From: CBDFHB01 sp965250115
GTDB taxonomy: Bacteria > Acidobacteriota > Vicinamibacteria > Marinacidobacterales > SMYC01
Length of the DNA stretch: 64,000 nt
Direction: 5' to 3'
Assembly: GCA_965250115.1 (NCBI GenBank)
Contig: CBDFNJ010000001.1
Location: 682,001-746,000, forward strand
The notes below the pieces were generated by a model. It was not told the DNA's origin and did not search any database. It saw nothing but the letters and a program-made list of their open reading frames with translations. The translations under genes were made by a program, and so were the position numbers. Positions 7,576-15,776 of the stretch are shown piece after piece. Every line of letters begins with the position of its first letter. Position 1 is the stretch's first letter.

Positions 7576-8663
7576 GTGTGAGCGTCGATCGACTCGCGTC
7601 GATTCGGAACAAAGTGCGGAGCAACGACAGGCTGGACCGAGAAGAAGGTCTGTTTCTTCTTCGCGAGGCGGAGATTCTGGACGTCGGTCAGCTCGCGGCC
7701 GAGGTGAGGAAGCGACTCCATCCGGATCCCGTCGTCACCTTCGTCGTCGATACCAATCCCAATTACACGAACGTATGCAACGTCGACTGCACCTTTTGTG
7801 CCTTCTATCGACCTCCGGGGCACGAAGAGGCCTATACGCACAGTATCGATGACATGCTCGATCTGATCGACAAGTCCGTGGCGAAGGGCGTCACGACGGT
7901 GCTGATGCAGGGCGGCGTGAACCCGGAGCTGCCACTTTCCTACTACCTCGACATGGTGCGCGCGGTGAAGAAGCGCTATCCCCAGGTGACACCCCACTTC
8001 TGGTCTGCGGTGGAGATCGAAGGGATGGCCACTGTATCCGGGATGTCGGTCCGAGAGGTGCTCGAGGCGCTCAAAGAAGCAGGACAAGTGACTCTACCGG
8101 GAGGCGGTGCCGAGATCCTGTCCGAGCGTGTGAGACGCAAGATCTCGCACAAGAAGGGCCTGGCAGCAAGCTGGCTGGACGTGCACCGCGAAGCCCACGC
8201 CGTCGGAATGCGGTCGACCGCCACGATGATGTACGGCCACGTCGAGAACGAAGAAGACATCATCGAGCACCTCGACCGCATTCGGGACCTGCAGGACGAG
8301 TTCCGAGGTTTCACGGCTTTCGTCCCTTGGAGTTTCAAGCCCGGGAATACGCCTCTCGTCAAGAGTATTCCGCATCATGCGGGCCCCAACGAGTACCTCA
8401 GAATCCTGGGTGTTTCGCGGCTCTATTTGGACAACTTCGACCACATTCAGGCTTCCTGGTTCTCGGAGGGCAAGAAGACCGGGCAAGTGGCGCTCCACTG
8501 GGGGGCGGACGACTTCGGTGGCACGCTCTTCGAAGAGAACGTGCACGCCGCGACGGGCTTTTTCAACCAGACCTCGACGGAAGAGGTCAAGGCCATCATC
8601 CGCGAGGCAGGTTTCAAACCGGCGCAGCGAACGACGCTCTACGAGATTCTCGAAGTTTTCTAG
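7572..8663 (+). CDS. mqnC: Cyclic dehypoxanthinylfutalosine synthase (radical SAM)
   Basis: 363 residues from ATG 7572, which overlaps the mqnA stop. A longer in-frame reading would overlap mqnA by about 95 codons and is rejected. Motifs: CNVDCTFCAFYR (CxxxCxxC), VLMQGGVNPELP, WSAVEIEGMA, TLPGGGAEILSERVR and GGTLFEENVHAA. It cyclises dehypoxanthine futalosine to the dihydroxynaphthoate-type precursor. With mqnE, mqnA and the UbiA gene it covers most of the pathway; the MqnB hydrolase and MqnD are not in the window. Confidence 0.95.
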   Translation: MSVSVDRLASIRNKVRSNDRLDREEGLFLLREAEILDVGQLAAEVRKRLHPDPVVTFVVDTNPNYTNVCNVDCTFCAFYRPPGHEEAYTHSIDDMLDLIDKSVAKGVTTVLMQGGVNPELPLSYYLDMVRAVKKRYPQVTPHFWSAVEIEGMATVSGMSVREVLEALKEAGQVTLPGGGAEILSERVRRKISHKKGLAASWLDVHREAHAVGMRSTATMMYGHVENEEDIIEHLDRIRDLQDEFRGFTAFVPWSFKPGNTPLVKSIPHHAGPNEYLRILGVSRLYLDNFDHIQASWFSEGKKTGQVALHWGADDFGGTLFEENVHAATGFFNQTSTEEVKAIIREAGFKPAQRTTLYEILEVF

Positions 8664-8678
8664 CGAGAGGAGCAAGTA

Positions 8679-9671
8679 CTAGATCTCCGACCGGAGGGGT
8701 CGGCTCATCAGCTCTTTCATCGCCTTCCGAGGCGTCGTCTTGCCGGAAAGCAAGCGCTCCATCTGAAAGACGATGGGCATCTCGACATCGTGCCGTCTCG
8801 CGAGCGCGACGGCAGCATGAGTGGTGCTCACACCCTCCGCCACCTGATCCATCGTCGATACGATCTCTGCGAGGGAAAGGCCTTTGCCCAGCTCGAGGCC
8901 GACCTGCCGGTTCCGCGACAGATGCCCCGTGCAGGTGAGCACCAAGTCTCCCATGCCGGTTAGTCCCGCGAGGGTGCCGCGTTTGCCTCCCATCGCGATC
9001 GAGAGACGGGAGATCTCCTCGAGACCGCGAGTCATCAGGGCGGCCGCGGGATTGTACCCGAGCTCGAGACCGGCGGCGACGCCCACGGCAAGCGCGATCA
9101 CGTTCTTCAGAGCGCCCCCGAGCTCGACACCAACGATGTCGTCATTCGTGTATATCCTGAAGCTCGCGGACGAGAAATGGCGCTGGACCTCGAGAGCCGG
9201 TCCGGGAGTCGGGCTGGCCGCGACGAGGGTCGTGGGCTCGCCTCTCGCGACCTCCCGAGCGAAGCTCGGGCCGGAGAGCGCTACAATCGTGGGCTTCTGG
9301 GGAAGCTCCGATCGGATGACTTCGCTCATCCGAACAAGGGACCCCTCCTCGATTCCCTTCGTCGCGCTGACGAGAGGGCAGGACTCCGGGACATGGGGCG
9401 AGAGCGCCTTCACGACGGAGCGAAGATATCGGGAGGGCACCACGAGAAAGACGTGAGCGACGCCCTCGACGGCTTCCCCGAGCCCGCCGGTAACTCGTAG
9501 CTCGGGGGGCAGCTCGATCCCAGGTAGGAAGCGATCGTTGATCCGCCTTTCGGCGATGCTGAGGCGAACGTCGTCCTCGCGGACCCAGAGCGCGACCTCG
9601 TGGCTTTGCTCGGAGAGGACCTTGGCAAGCGCGGTCCCCCAAGCACCTGCGCCGATGACGGCAAGTTTCAA
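8679..9671 (-). CDS. gpsA: Glycerol-3-phosphate dehydrogenase [NAD(P)+]
   Basis: 330 residues, normal for GpsA. It reduces dihydroxyacetone phosphate to sn-glycerol-3-phosphate for phospholipid synthesis. The Rossmann loop VIGAGAWGTALA is at the extreme N-terminus, so the start must be the TTG at 9671. Further motifs are SATKGIE, VALSGPSFAREV, the active-site lysine region GALKNVIALAVG, and LAGLTGMGDLVLTCTG. The TTG overlaps the stop of the upstream small protein (TTGA), implying coupled translation. Confidence 0.96.
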   Translation of the reverse strand: MKLAVIGAGAWGTALAKVLSEQSHEVALWVREDDVRLSIAERRINDRFLPGIELPPELRVTGGLGEAVEGVAHVFLVVPSRYLRSVVKALSPHVPESCPLVSATKGIEEGSLVRMSEVIRSELPQKPTIVALSGPSFAREVARGEPTTLVAASPTPGPALEVQRHFSSASFRIYTNDDIVGVELGGALKNVIALAVGVAAGLELGYNPAAALMTRGLEEISRLSIAMGGKRGTLAGLTGMGDLVLTCTGHLSRNRQVGLELGKGLSLAEIVSTMDQVAEGVSTTHAAVALARRHDVEMPIVFQMERLLSGKTTPRKAMKELMSRPLRSEI

Positions 9672-9769
9672 GGTTCGTCTTTTTTGACGTTGCGATAGAG
9701 GAAATAGCCGAAGCCGCCCCAGATGCTACCGAGAACGAGGACCATCGTCAAAATGCCGAGACCGCTCAT
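9668..9769 (-). CDS. Tiny single-span membrane protein (MetS-like)
   Basis: 33 residues: one hydrophobic helix (LGILTMVLVLGSIWGGFGYF) followed by a basic-acidic tail (RNVKKDEP). Its stop overlaps the gpsA start by four bases (TTGA). The GxxIWGGF pattern resembles MetS-type small subunits of sodium-symporters, but no transporter lies nearby, so only 'small membrane protein' is safe. The intact overlap and tight fit argue that it is translated. Confidence 0.55.
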   Translation of the reverse strand: MSGLGILTMVLVLGSIWGGFGYFLYRNVKKDEP

Positions 9770-9790
9770 TAGGATTGGCCGAGGGGCATC

Positions 9791-9958
9791 CTAGTCCTCG
9801 TCCCCGAAAAAGAAGTAGTCCGAGCACGCTTTGGAGCAGAACGAGCGACCGCCCCGGTCAGACTCGCACTCCTCACAGTAGTAGCGGAAACACTTGACGC
9901 ATTTCTTCAGCTGCCGCTCTTCTTCGCTGATTTCGCAATGAGCGCATTGGTTCTCCAT
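9791..9958 (-). CDS. Small cysteine-rich zinc-binding protein
   Basis: 55 residues from ATG 9958, which has GAGGAGA upstream; a longer reading lacks a ribosome site. Eight cysteines in four pairs (CAHC, CVKC, CEEC, CSKAC) in RING/B-box-like spacing suggest two zinc ions. The acidic end is FFFGDED. No catalytic residues recognised; probably an adaptor or interaction module. It is divergent from tilS across a 116-bp promoter region. Confidence 0.7.
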   Translation of the reverse strand: MENQCAHCEISEEERQLKKCVKCFRYYCEECESDRGGRSFCSKACSDYFFFGDED

Positions 9959-9995
9959 CAACGTTCTCCTCAAACGAGATCGCAGCATGGCTTTC

Positions 9996-10025
9996 TTGAC
10001 AAATCGCCAGAAAGTACTCTATTAT
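9996..10025 (+). promoter_or_regulatory. Sigma-70-type promoter of the tilS operon
   Basis: TTGACA (9996-10001), an 18-base spacer and TATTAT (10020-10025), about 50 bp before the tilS ATG. A consensus -35 with a good -10 makes this the clearest promoter in the window. The -10 lies inside a perfect palindrome. Confidence 0.7.
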
Positions 10026-10034
10026 AGAGTACTT
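10012..10034. promoter_or_regulatory. Perfect palindromic operator over the tilS promoter -10
   Basis: Arms AAGTACTCTA (10012-10021) and TAGAGTACTT (10025-10034) are exact inverted repeats around TTA. The -10 hexamer spans the left arm, spacer and right arm, so a dimeric DNA-binding protein here would block RNA polymerase. The bound regulator is unknown. Confidence 0.6.
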
Positions 10035-10074
10035 AGGCGGAAATCTCCAGACGACCCGCTCTAAACTCCCAATC

Positions 10075-11505
10075 ATGATCGTTCGAAAAGTGAAGGCCGC
10101 GGTTTCGGAATTCGGCATGCTCCGCCCGGGAAACAGGGTCCTCGTCGGCCTTTCCGGCGGCCCGGATTCCGTGGCGCTGCTGCATCTGCTCGCGCAGCTC
10201 ACGCCAGAGTGGCGTTTGCAGCTGGTCGTCGCGCACTTGAACCACGGACTGCGGGCCGCGGCGGATGAGGACGAGTCTTTCTGTCGGGAGCTTGCTCGAA
10301 AGCTGAGCTTGCCGTTCGTCTCGGGGCGAGCCGACGTCGGCCGGGAAGCGAAGGATGCGCACCGATCCCTGGAGGATGCAGGTCGGAGGGCGCGGTACCG
10401 CTTCTTGAACGAGACGGCGGACGCCCTCGAATGTCAACGTATCGCGGTTGGCCACACCCGCGATGACCAGGCCGAGACCTTTCTGGACCGCTTGTTGCGG
10501 GGCTCCGGGAGCCGTGGACTCTCGGCGGTCCATCCGGTCGTCGAACCGCGCCGGATCCGACCCTTGTTCGGCGTGCGACGAGCCGAGGTCCTGGACTATC
10601 TCTCGGACCGCGGGCTCCCGTTTCGGGAAGACGAGAGCAATCGCGACGAGCGTTTCACCCGAAACCGTCTGCGCCACCGAACGCTTCCCCGACTTGCGGA
10701 AGAGTTCAACCCGAAGCTCGTCGAGACGCTCGCGGCGAGCGCCGATCTGCTCCGCGAGGACGAGTCGTGGATGGAGCAGAGGACCAGAAGCGCCTTCGCG
10801 GAGCTCGCTAGCCTCGAAGGCGATGCCCTGCGACTTCCTGTTCCCGAGCTCGGACGCCTCCATCGCGCTCTGAAACGGCGAGTTCTTCGCCATGCCTTCG
10901 CTCGGGTGCGCGGCGATTTGACGGATGTCTCGAAGACCCACGTCGACGGCGCGATCGGTCTCCTGACGTCAGGCAAGAGTGGTAGAGAAATCCACCTGCC
11001 GGGACTGACGGTGGAACGATCCTTCGACGAGCTCTGGATTCGACGCAGACCCGGCCGCGAGAAGCGAGAGCGGGCGAAACCCGGCTATAATGGGTTCGAG
11101 TACAAACTGTCGTTTCCGGCTCGGATTCGTATCCCCGAGCTTCAGGGCATGTTGACGACATCCATCGTTACGACTCCCGCGGCCGAGGGCGCGGGGAGCG
11201 AACGAGCGGCAGTTGGTCGAGTGGTCGTAATCGGAATCGAGGGGAGGCTACCGGTCATAAAAGTGAGAAGTCCGAATCCCGGAGATCGTTTCCGCCCTCT
11301 GGGCGCTCCCGGAAGAAAGACCCTGCGACGGTATCTGATGGAGCGAAGAGTGCCGCGGTCGGAGCGAGCTCGAGTCGCCGTCGTGGTCCGGAGTGGGCGA
11401 GAATCAGACGAAGAAATTCTCTGGGTCGTCGGACATGGGATCGCGGAGAGCGCGCGTTTCTCGGCAGGGCGGACGCTGCTGGAGCTTCGGTGGATGAGTA
11501 AATGA
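10075..11505 (+). CDS. tilS: tRNA(Ile)-lysidine synthase
   Basis: 476 residues. It converts C34 of the tRNA-Ile CAU anticodon to lysidine using ATP and lysine. The PP-loop SGGPDS is at residues 27-32, followed by VAHLNHGLR, the VGHTRDDQAETFL signature, and C-terminal substrate-binding domains (NPGDRFRPLG near residue 400). First gene of the long operon; its stop overlaps the hpt-like start (ATGA), matching the tilS-hpt-ftsH order of many bacteria. Confidence 0.95.
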   Translation: MIVRKVKAAVSEFGMLRPGNRVLVGLSGGPDSVALLHLLAQLTPEWRLQLVVAHLNHGLRAAADEDESFCRELARKLSLPFVSGRADVGREAKDAHRSLEDAGRRARYRFLNETADALECQRIAVGHTRDDQAETFLDRLLRGSGSRGLSAVHPVVEPRRIRPLFGVRRAEVLDYLSDRGLPFREDESNRDERFTRNRLRHRTLPRLAEEFNPKLVETLAASADLLREDESWMEQRTRSAFAELASLEGDALRLPVPELGRLHRALKRRVLRHAFARVRGDLTDVSKTHVDGAIGLLTSGKSGREIHLPGLTVERSFDELWIRRRPGREKRERAKPGYNGFEYKLSFPARIRIPELQGMLTTSIVTTPAAEGAGSERAAVGRVVVIGIEGRLPVIKVRSPNPGDRFRPLGAPGRKTLRRYLMERRVPRSERARVAVVVRSGRESDEEILWVVGHGIAESARFSAGRTLLELRWMSK

Positions 11506-12026
11506 GTAAAGGCAATGGGCTCACGGTTCTCTTCAGCGAGGAGGAGGTCTGTGCACGGGTCGCAGCTCTCGGCCGTCGTATCTCCGAGGATTTTCCCCAG
11601 GGAAACGTGGCCTGCATCGGTGTCTTGCCGAACTCGATGGTGTTCATGGCCGACCTGATTCGTCAAATCGATCAGTCCCTGACCTGCGATTTCCTCAAGG
11701 TCGGATCGTCCGACTCGAGGCGCGTCGACATCGCCTTCGGAACAGCGAACGATTTCAGCGCACGCGACGTATTGCTTATTCAGGGGGTCGTGGATACGGG
11801 GGTGACGTTGAGTTTCATCACTGGACACATCGAAGAGACTTGGAAGCCGCGCACTCTGAAAGTCGCTGCACTCATCAACCGCGAGAATCATCGGAAGGTG
11901 GATTGCCCGGTGGACTATGCTTGTTTCGAGCTGGAGAAGGAAGGTTTCGTCGCCGGCTACGGTTTGGGGTTTCACGAGCAACATCGGGGTGCCCCTTTTC
12001 TAGGGCTCGCCAAAGAGACGACCTGA
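11502..12026 (+). CDS. hpt: Divergent hypoxanthine phosphoribosyltransferase homologue
   Basis: 174 residues with the fold and position of Hpt between tilS and ftsH. The PRPP loop reads VLLIQGVVDTG (residues 90-100) where active enzymes have VLxVEDIxDTG: the Glu-Asp pair is Gln94-Gly95, although Asp98 remains. Near the C-terminus GYGLGFHEQHRG replaces the GYGLDxxExxR metal-binding segment, losing another Asp. It may be a weak enzyme or a non-catalytic regulator; in Bacillus, TilS and HprT are reported to influence ftsH expression. The family call is firm; activity is doubtful. Confidence 0.8.
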   Translation: MSKGNGLTVLFSEEEVCARVAALGRRISEDFPQGNVACIGVLPNSMVFMADLIRQIDQSLTCDFLKVGSSDSRRVDIAFGTANDFSARDVLLIQGVVDTGVTLSFITGHIEETWKPRTLKVAALINRENHRKVDCPVDYACFELEKEGFVAGYGLGFHEQHRGAPFLGLAKETT

Positions 12027-12053
12027 ACGGGTCACTTTTATTCGGAGGCAACC

Positions 12054-13985
12054 GTGAACTCAACCATGAAGAACTTGATGTTCTGGATGGTTGCTGCGCT
12101 CGTCATCTTCCTTTTTTGGAGTGTCTCGTCGCGCATCCAGAAGAACGAGCGCCAGCTGAGCTTCAGCGATTTCATGGCCCAACTGGACCGTGGCAGCGTC
12201 GCTAAAGTCACCATCACCGGAACGGGCGCTGGAAGCCATATTGTCGGCGAGTTCAAGAACGGCCAGTCGATCCGCACTTTCGCGCCCCCTCAAATCGAGA
12301 ACCTCGTCAATATGATGCTCGAGAAAGGAGTCGAGGTCAACGCGCGGGATGCAAACAGCTCCTCGTGGCTCGGCCATCTCATCAGCTGGACTCCCATCGT
12401 CATCATGATCGCCTTTCTCATCTTCTTCATGCGCCAAATGCAGGGCTCCGGGAATCGCGCCCTGTCTTTCGGTAAGAGCAAGGCGAAACTCAGCTCGAGC
12501 CAGCAGAAGAAAGTCACGTTCAAAGACGTCGCCGGTGTAGACGAGGCGAAGGAAGAGCTCCAGGAGATCATCGACTTCTTGAGAGAGCCGCAGAAATTCC
12601 AGAAGTTGGGGGGTCGCATACCGAAGGGCGTCCTTTTGATGGGCCCTCCCGGTACGGGAAAGACGCTCCTGGCGCGCGCGATTTCCGGCGAGGCCAACGT
12701 CCCCTTCTTCTCCATAAGCGGCTCGGACTTCGTCGAGATGTTCGTAGGCGTGGGTGCGAGTCGTGTCCGGGATCTGTTCGAGCAGGGCAAGAAGAACGCT
12801 CCCTGCATCATTTTCATTGACGAAATCGACGCCGTGGGTCGACACCGCGGCGCTGGCCTGGGAGGCGGACACGACGAGCGTGAGCAGACGCTCAATCAGC
12901 TGCTCGTCGAGATGGACGGATTCGAGTCAAACGAGGGTGTGATTCTCATCGCGGCGACGAATCGTCCGGACGTTCTCGACCCGGCCCTGCTGCGGCCCGG
13001 TCGTTTCGATCGGCGTGTCGTCGTCTCGCTGCCCGACGTCGGCGGACGCGAGGGAATCCTGAAAGTCCACACGAGCCGCATCCCGCTGGCCAACGATGTC
13101 GCCTTGATGATTCTCGCTCGAGGAACACCGGGGTTTTCCGGAGCTGATCTTGCGAACCTCGTGAACGAGGCTGCGCTCAACGCTGCCCGTCGAGGTCAGA
13201 AAGTCGTTCGCATGGACGACTTCGAGGAAGCCAAGGACAAGGTGCTCATGGGCGCCGAACGACGATCGCTGATCATGAGCGACGACGAGAAACGAACGAC
13301 GGCCTACCACGAGGCCGGGCACGCGCTCGTTGCCGTTTTCATCGACAGGGCCGACCCGATCCACAAGGTCACGATCATTCCTCGCGGCATGGCGATGGGG
13401 GTGACGATGTTGCTTCCCGAGACGGACCGCCTCAGTCACGACCGCGAATACGTCGAGGCGAATATCGCGGTCAAGATGGGAGGCCGCATCGCGGAGGAGC
13501 TCGTGCTGGACCAGATGACGACGGGCGCTCACGACGACCTCGAGAAAGCGACCGAGCTGGCTCGCAAGATGGTCTGCGAATGGGGCATGAGTCGGAAGAT
13601 GGGCCCCCTCACGTTCGGGCGAAAGGAAGAGCAGGTCTTCCTTGGCCGTGATATCGCCCGGCACCAGGACTATAGCGAGGACACCGCGATCAAGATCGAC
13701 CAGGAGGTCAAGCGCATCGTCGAAGAAAACTACGATCGCGCGAAGAAAATCTTGACGAAGAATCGACCCCTTCTCGGAAAGATAGCGGAAGCGCTGCTCG
13801 AGCGAGAGGTCTTGGATGGCGAGGAAGTCAAGATGATCCGCGAGGGTCTTCCGCTCAAGGCTCGGGAGCCCGTGTCCGACGAGGTCTCGCGCGAAGAGCC
13901 CGAGACCAAGGAAACGGGGCAGGAGCGGAAAGCGCCACGAACCCCTCCCATTCTCCAGAACCCGGGCAGCGTCACGCAGAGCTAG
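12054..13985 (+). CDS. ftsH: ATP-dependent zinc metalloprotease FtsH
   Basis: 643 residues from GTG 12054 with CGGAGG upstream. Two N-terminal membrane helices (about residues 6-24 and 110-130) flank a small periplasmic domain. The AAA+ module has Walker A GPPGTGKT (about residue 200), Walker B IIFIDEIDAVGRHRG and the second region of homology ATNRPDVLDPALLRPGRFDR. The peptidase has zinc motif HEAGH. The C-terminal tail after residue ~600 is charged and variable. It degrades misfolded membrane proteins and short-lived regulators. Confidence 0.98.
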   Translation: MNSTMKNLMFWMVAALVIFLFWSVSSRIQKNERQLSFSDFMAQLDRGSVAKVTITGTGAGSHIVGEFKNGQSIRTFAPPQIENLVNMMLEKGVEVNARDANSSSWLGHLISWTPIVIMIAFLIFFMRQMQGSGNRALSFGKSKAKLSSSQQKKVTFKDVAGVDEAKEELQEIIDFLREPQKFQKLGGRIPKGVLLMGPPGTGKTLLARAISGEANVPFFSISGSDFVEMFVGVGASRVRDLFEQGKKNAPCIIFIDEIDAVGRHRGAGLGGGHDEREQTLNQLLVEMDGFESNEGVILIAATNRPDVLDPALLRPGRFDRRVVVSLPDVGGREGILKVHTSRIPLANDVALMILARGTPGFSGADLANLVNEAALNAARRGQKVVRMDDFEEAKDKVLMGAERRSLIMSDDEKRTTAYHEAGHALVAVFIDRADPIHKVTIIPRGMAMGVTMLLPETDRLSHDREYVEANIAVKMGGRIAEELVLDQMTTGAHDDLEKATELARKMVCEWGMSRKMGPLTFGRKEEQVFLGRDIARHQDYSEDTAIKIDQEVKRIVEENYDRAKKILTKNRPLLGKIAEALLEREVLDGEEVKMIREGLPLKAREPVSDEVSREEPETKETGQERKAPRTPPILQNPGSVTQS

Positions 13986-14055
13986 TTCAAGAACCGATTT
14001 CGGCACCGAAGGCAGAATCCTTCATCGTTCACTCGAGTGGTCTCGTTGGAGGCGG

Positions 14056-14952
14056 GTGTCTCTTGCGCGAGTACCGCCCACCGATCGTCGCAACGTGCGT
14101 TCCTATACCTTTCGAGCTCGAGACAAGACACTGCTCCTGGGAGAGCGCACCGCGCTCATGGGTGTCGTCAACGTCACGCCGGACTCCTTCTACGCGGGCA
14201 GCCGTGTCCCTCACTCTGAACAGGCAGTCGAAGTGGCGCTCGAGATGGTCGAGAAGGGCGCGACCATTCTCGACCTCGGCGCCGAGTCGACGCGCCCCGG
14301 CGCCGCCGCTGTCCCTACCGAAGAAGAGCTCTCCCGGCTCATCCCTGTCCTTTCGAAGTTGCGGCCGCGCACCGACGCACTCATCTCCATCGACACGAGG
14401 AAGTCCGTCGTCGCCGGGAGAGCACTCGCGCTCGGCGCGGACGTTGTCAACGACGTCTCGGGCCTCTCGGCTGATGAGAACATGGCCGCGACCATCGCCG
14501 CTGCCGGCGCCGGCGTCGTGGTCATGCACATGCTCGGAACCCCGGAGACCATGCAGACGAAACCGGAGTATGACGACGTCGTGTCGGAAGTAGTCGGAAC
14601 GCTCAGGAGCGGGTCCCGGCGGGCGATCTCTGCCGGCATCGCTCGCGACTCGATTCTCGTCGATCCCGGGATCGGGTTCGGCAAGACGGTCGAGCACAAC
14701 TTGACGCTTTTGAACCGACTCTCCGAGCTTTCGGAGCTCGACCTTCCCATTCTAGTCGGAACGTCCCGCAAGAGCTTCATCGGAAAGCTCTTGTCTTTGC
14801 CCCCGGAGGGTCGCATCTTCGGAACGGCGGCGAGCGTGGCCTGTGCCGTGCTACGCGGTGCCGACGTCGTTCGGGTGCACGACGTCGGTGAGATGGGGGA
14901 AGTCGTGCGGATCGCGGACGCGATCCGACGGGTGGGAGGCGGAAGCGAGTGA
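14056..14952 (+). CDS. folP: Dihydropteroate synthase
   Basis: 298 residues from GTG 14056; the ribosome site GGAGG is close (3 bases), so a slightly later start is possible. It joins 6-hydroxymethyl-dihydropterin pyrophosphate to p-aminobenzoate. Signatures: LMGVVNVTPDSFYAG, LDLGAESTRPGA, SIDTRKSVVAGRAL, DPGIGFGKTVEHN and VGTSRKSFIG. The stop overlaps cdaA (GTGA). The pterin-side enzymes are not adjacent; the QueD-like protein at 21601-21981 may supply the substrate. Confidence 0.95.
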   Translation: MSLARVPPTDRRNVRSYTFRARDKTLLLGERTALMGVVNVTPDSFYAGSRVPHSEQAVEVALEMVEKGATILDLGAESTRPGAAAVPTEEELSRLIPVLSKLRPRTDALISIDTRKSVVAGRALALGADVVNDVSGLSADENMAATIAAAGAGVVVMHMLGTPETMQTKPEYDDVVSEVVGTLRSGSRRAISAGIARDSILVDPGIGFGKTVEHNLTLLNRLSELSELDLPILVGTSRKSFIGKLLSLPPEGRIFGTAASVACAVLRGADVVRVHDVGEMGEVVRIADAIRRVGGGSE

Positions 14953-15776
14953 GCGAGGTCCTGGGATTCCTCCAGAGGCTCGCACAGGAGCTCTCCTGGA
15001 TCGATGTCCTCGACATCCTCATTGTCAGCTATCTCTTCTACAAGCTCCTTCAGCTCATTCGTGGCGGAAGAGCGTCTCAAATGGTCGTCGGGACTGTCGT
15101 CCTCGTCCTATTTTTCTTCGCATCGCGCTGGGCGGAGCTGACCACCGTCAACTGGCTCCTCCGGAATACCCTCGCATATGTAGGATTCGCGGTGATCGTG
15201 CTCTATCAACAGGAGTTGCGACGTGGCCTCGCCAACCTGGGACGCGCTCCGATGTTCCGATTTCTGAATCCCTCCACGAGTAAGGGAACCCTCGACGAGG
15301 TCGCATTCTCTCTTTCGACTCTGGCCCAACGCCGGATTGGCGCCATCATCGTGCTGGAGCGCGACATCGGATTGCGCGGCTACATCGAGGGCGGCATTCA
15401 GCTCGACGCGGTCATCACCTACGACTTGCTCCTGTCGGTGTTCAATCCCAAATCCCCCCTTCACGACGGTGCGGTCATCGTACAAGGCGATCGCACCGCT
15501 GCCGCGGCCTGTTTTCTTCCCATCTCCATAAATCCGCTCCTTTCCAGGGAGCTGGGAACGCGCCATCGCGCCGCGATTGGAATCACGGAAGACACTGATG
15601 CGATCGCGGTCGTCGTTTCGGAGGAAACAGGACGGATCAGTTTCATGGAGGATGGCACCTTCACTCATTGCCTCGACTCCGATGCCCTCCGCTCGAGACT
15701 CAAGGAAGCCATGGGTCAGGCCAAATCGCCGCGGCCTGCGGAGCTCGCGCCGACACGCCGGGAGAGCTCGAGCTGA
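14949..15776 (+). CDS. cdaA: Diadenylate cyclase (c-di-AMP synthase)
   Basis: 275 residues from GTG 14949. Three N-terminal membrane helices (to about residue 80) precede the DAC domain. The catalytic DGA (SPLHDGAVIV) and RHR (LGTRHRAAIGIT) motifs are intact, so it should make c-di-AMP from two ATP. The ybbR and glmM genes follow directly, reproducing the cdaA-cdaR-glmM cluster in which the other two proteins modulate the cyclase. Confidence 0.96.
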   Translation: MSEVLGFLQRLAQELSWIDVLDILIVSYLFYKLLQLIRGGRASQMVVGTVVLVLFFFASRWAELTTVNWLLRNTLAYVGFAVIVLYQQELRRGLANLGRAPMFRFLNPSTSKGTLDEVAFSLSTLAQRRIGAIIVLERDIGLRGYIEGGIQLDAVITYDLLLSVFNPKSPLHDGAVIVQGDRTAAAACFLPISINPLLSRELGTRHRAAIGITEDTDAIAVVVSEETGRISFMEDGTFTHCLDSDALRSRLKEAMGQAKSPRPAELAPTRRESSS

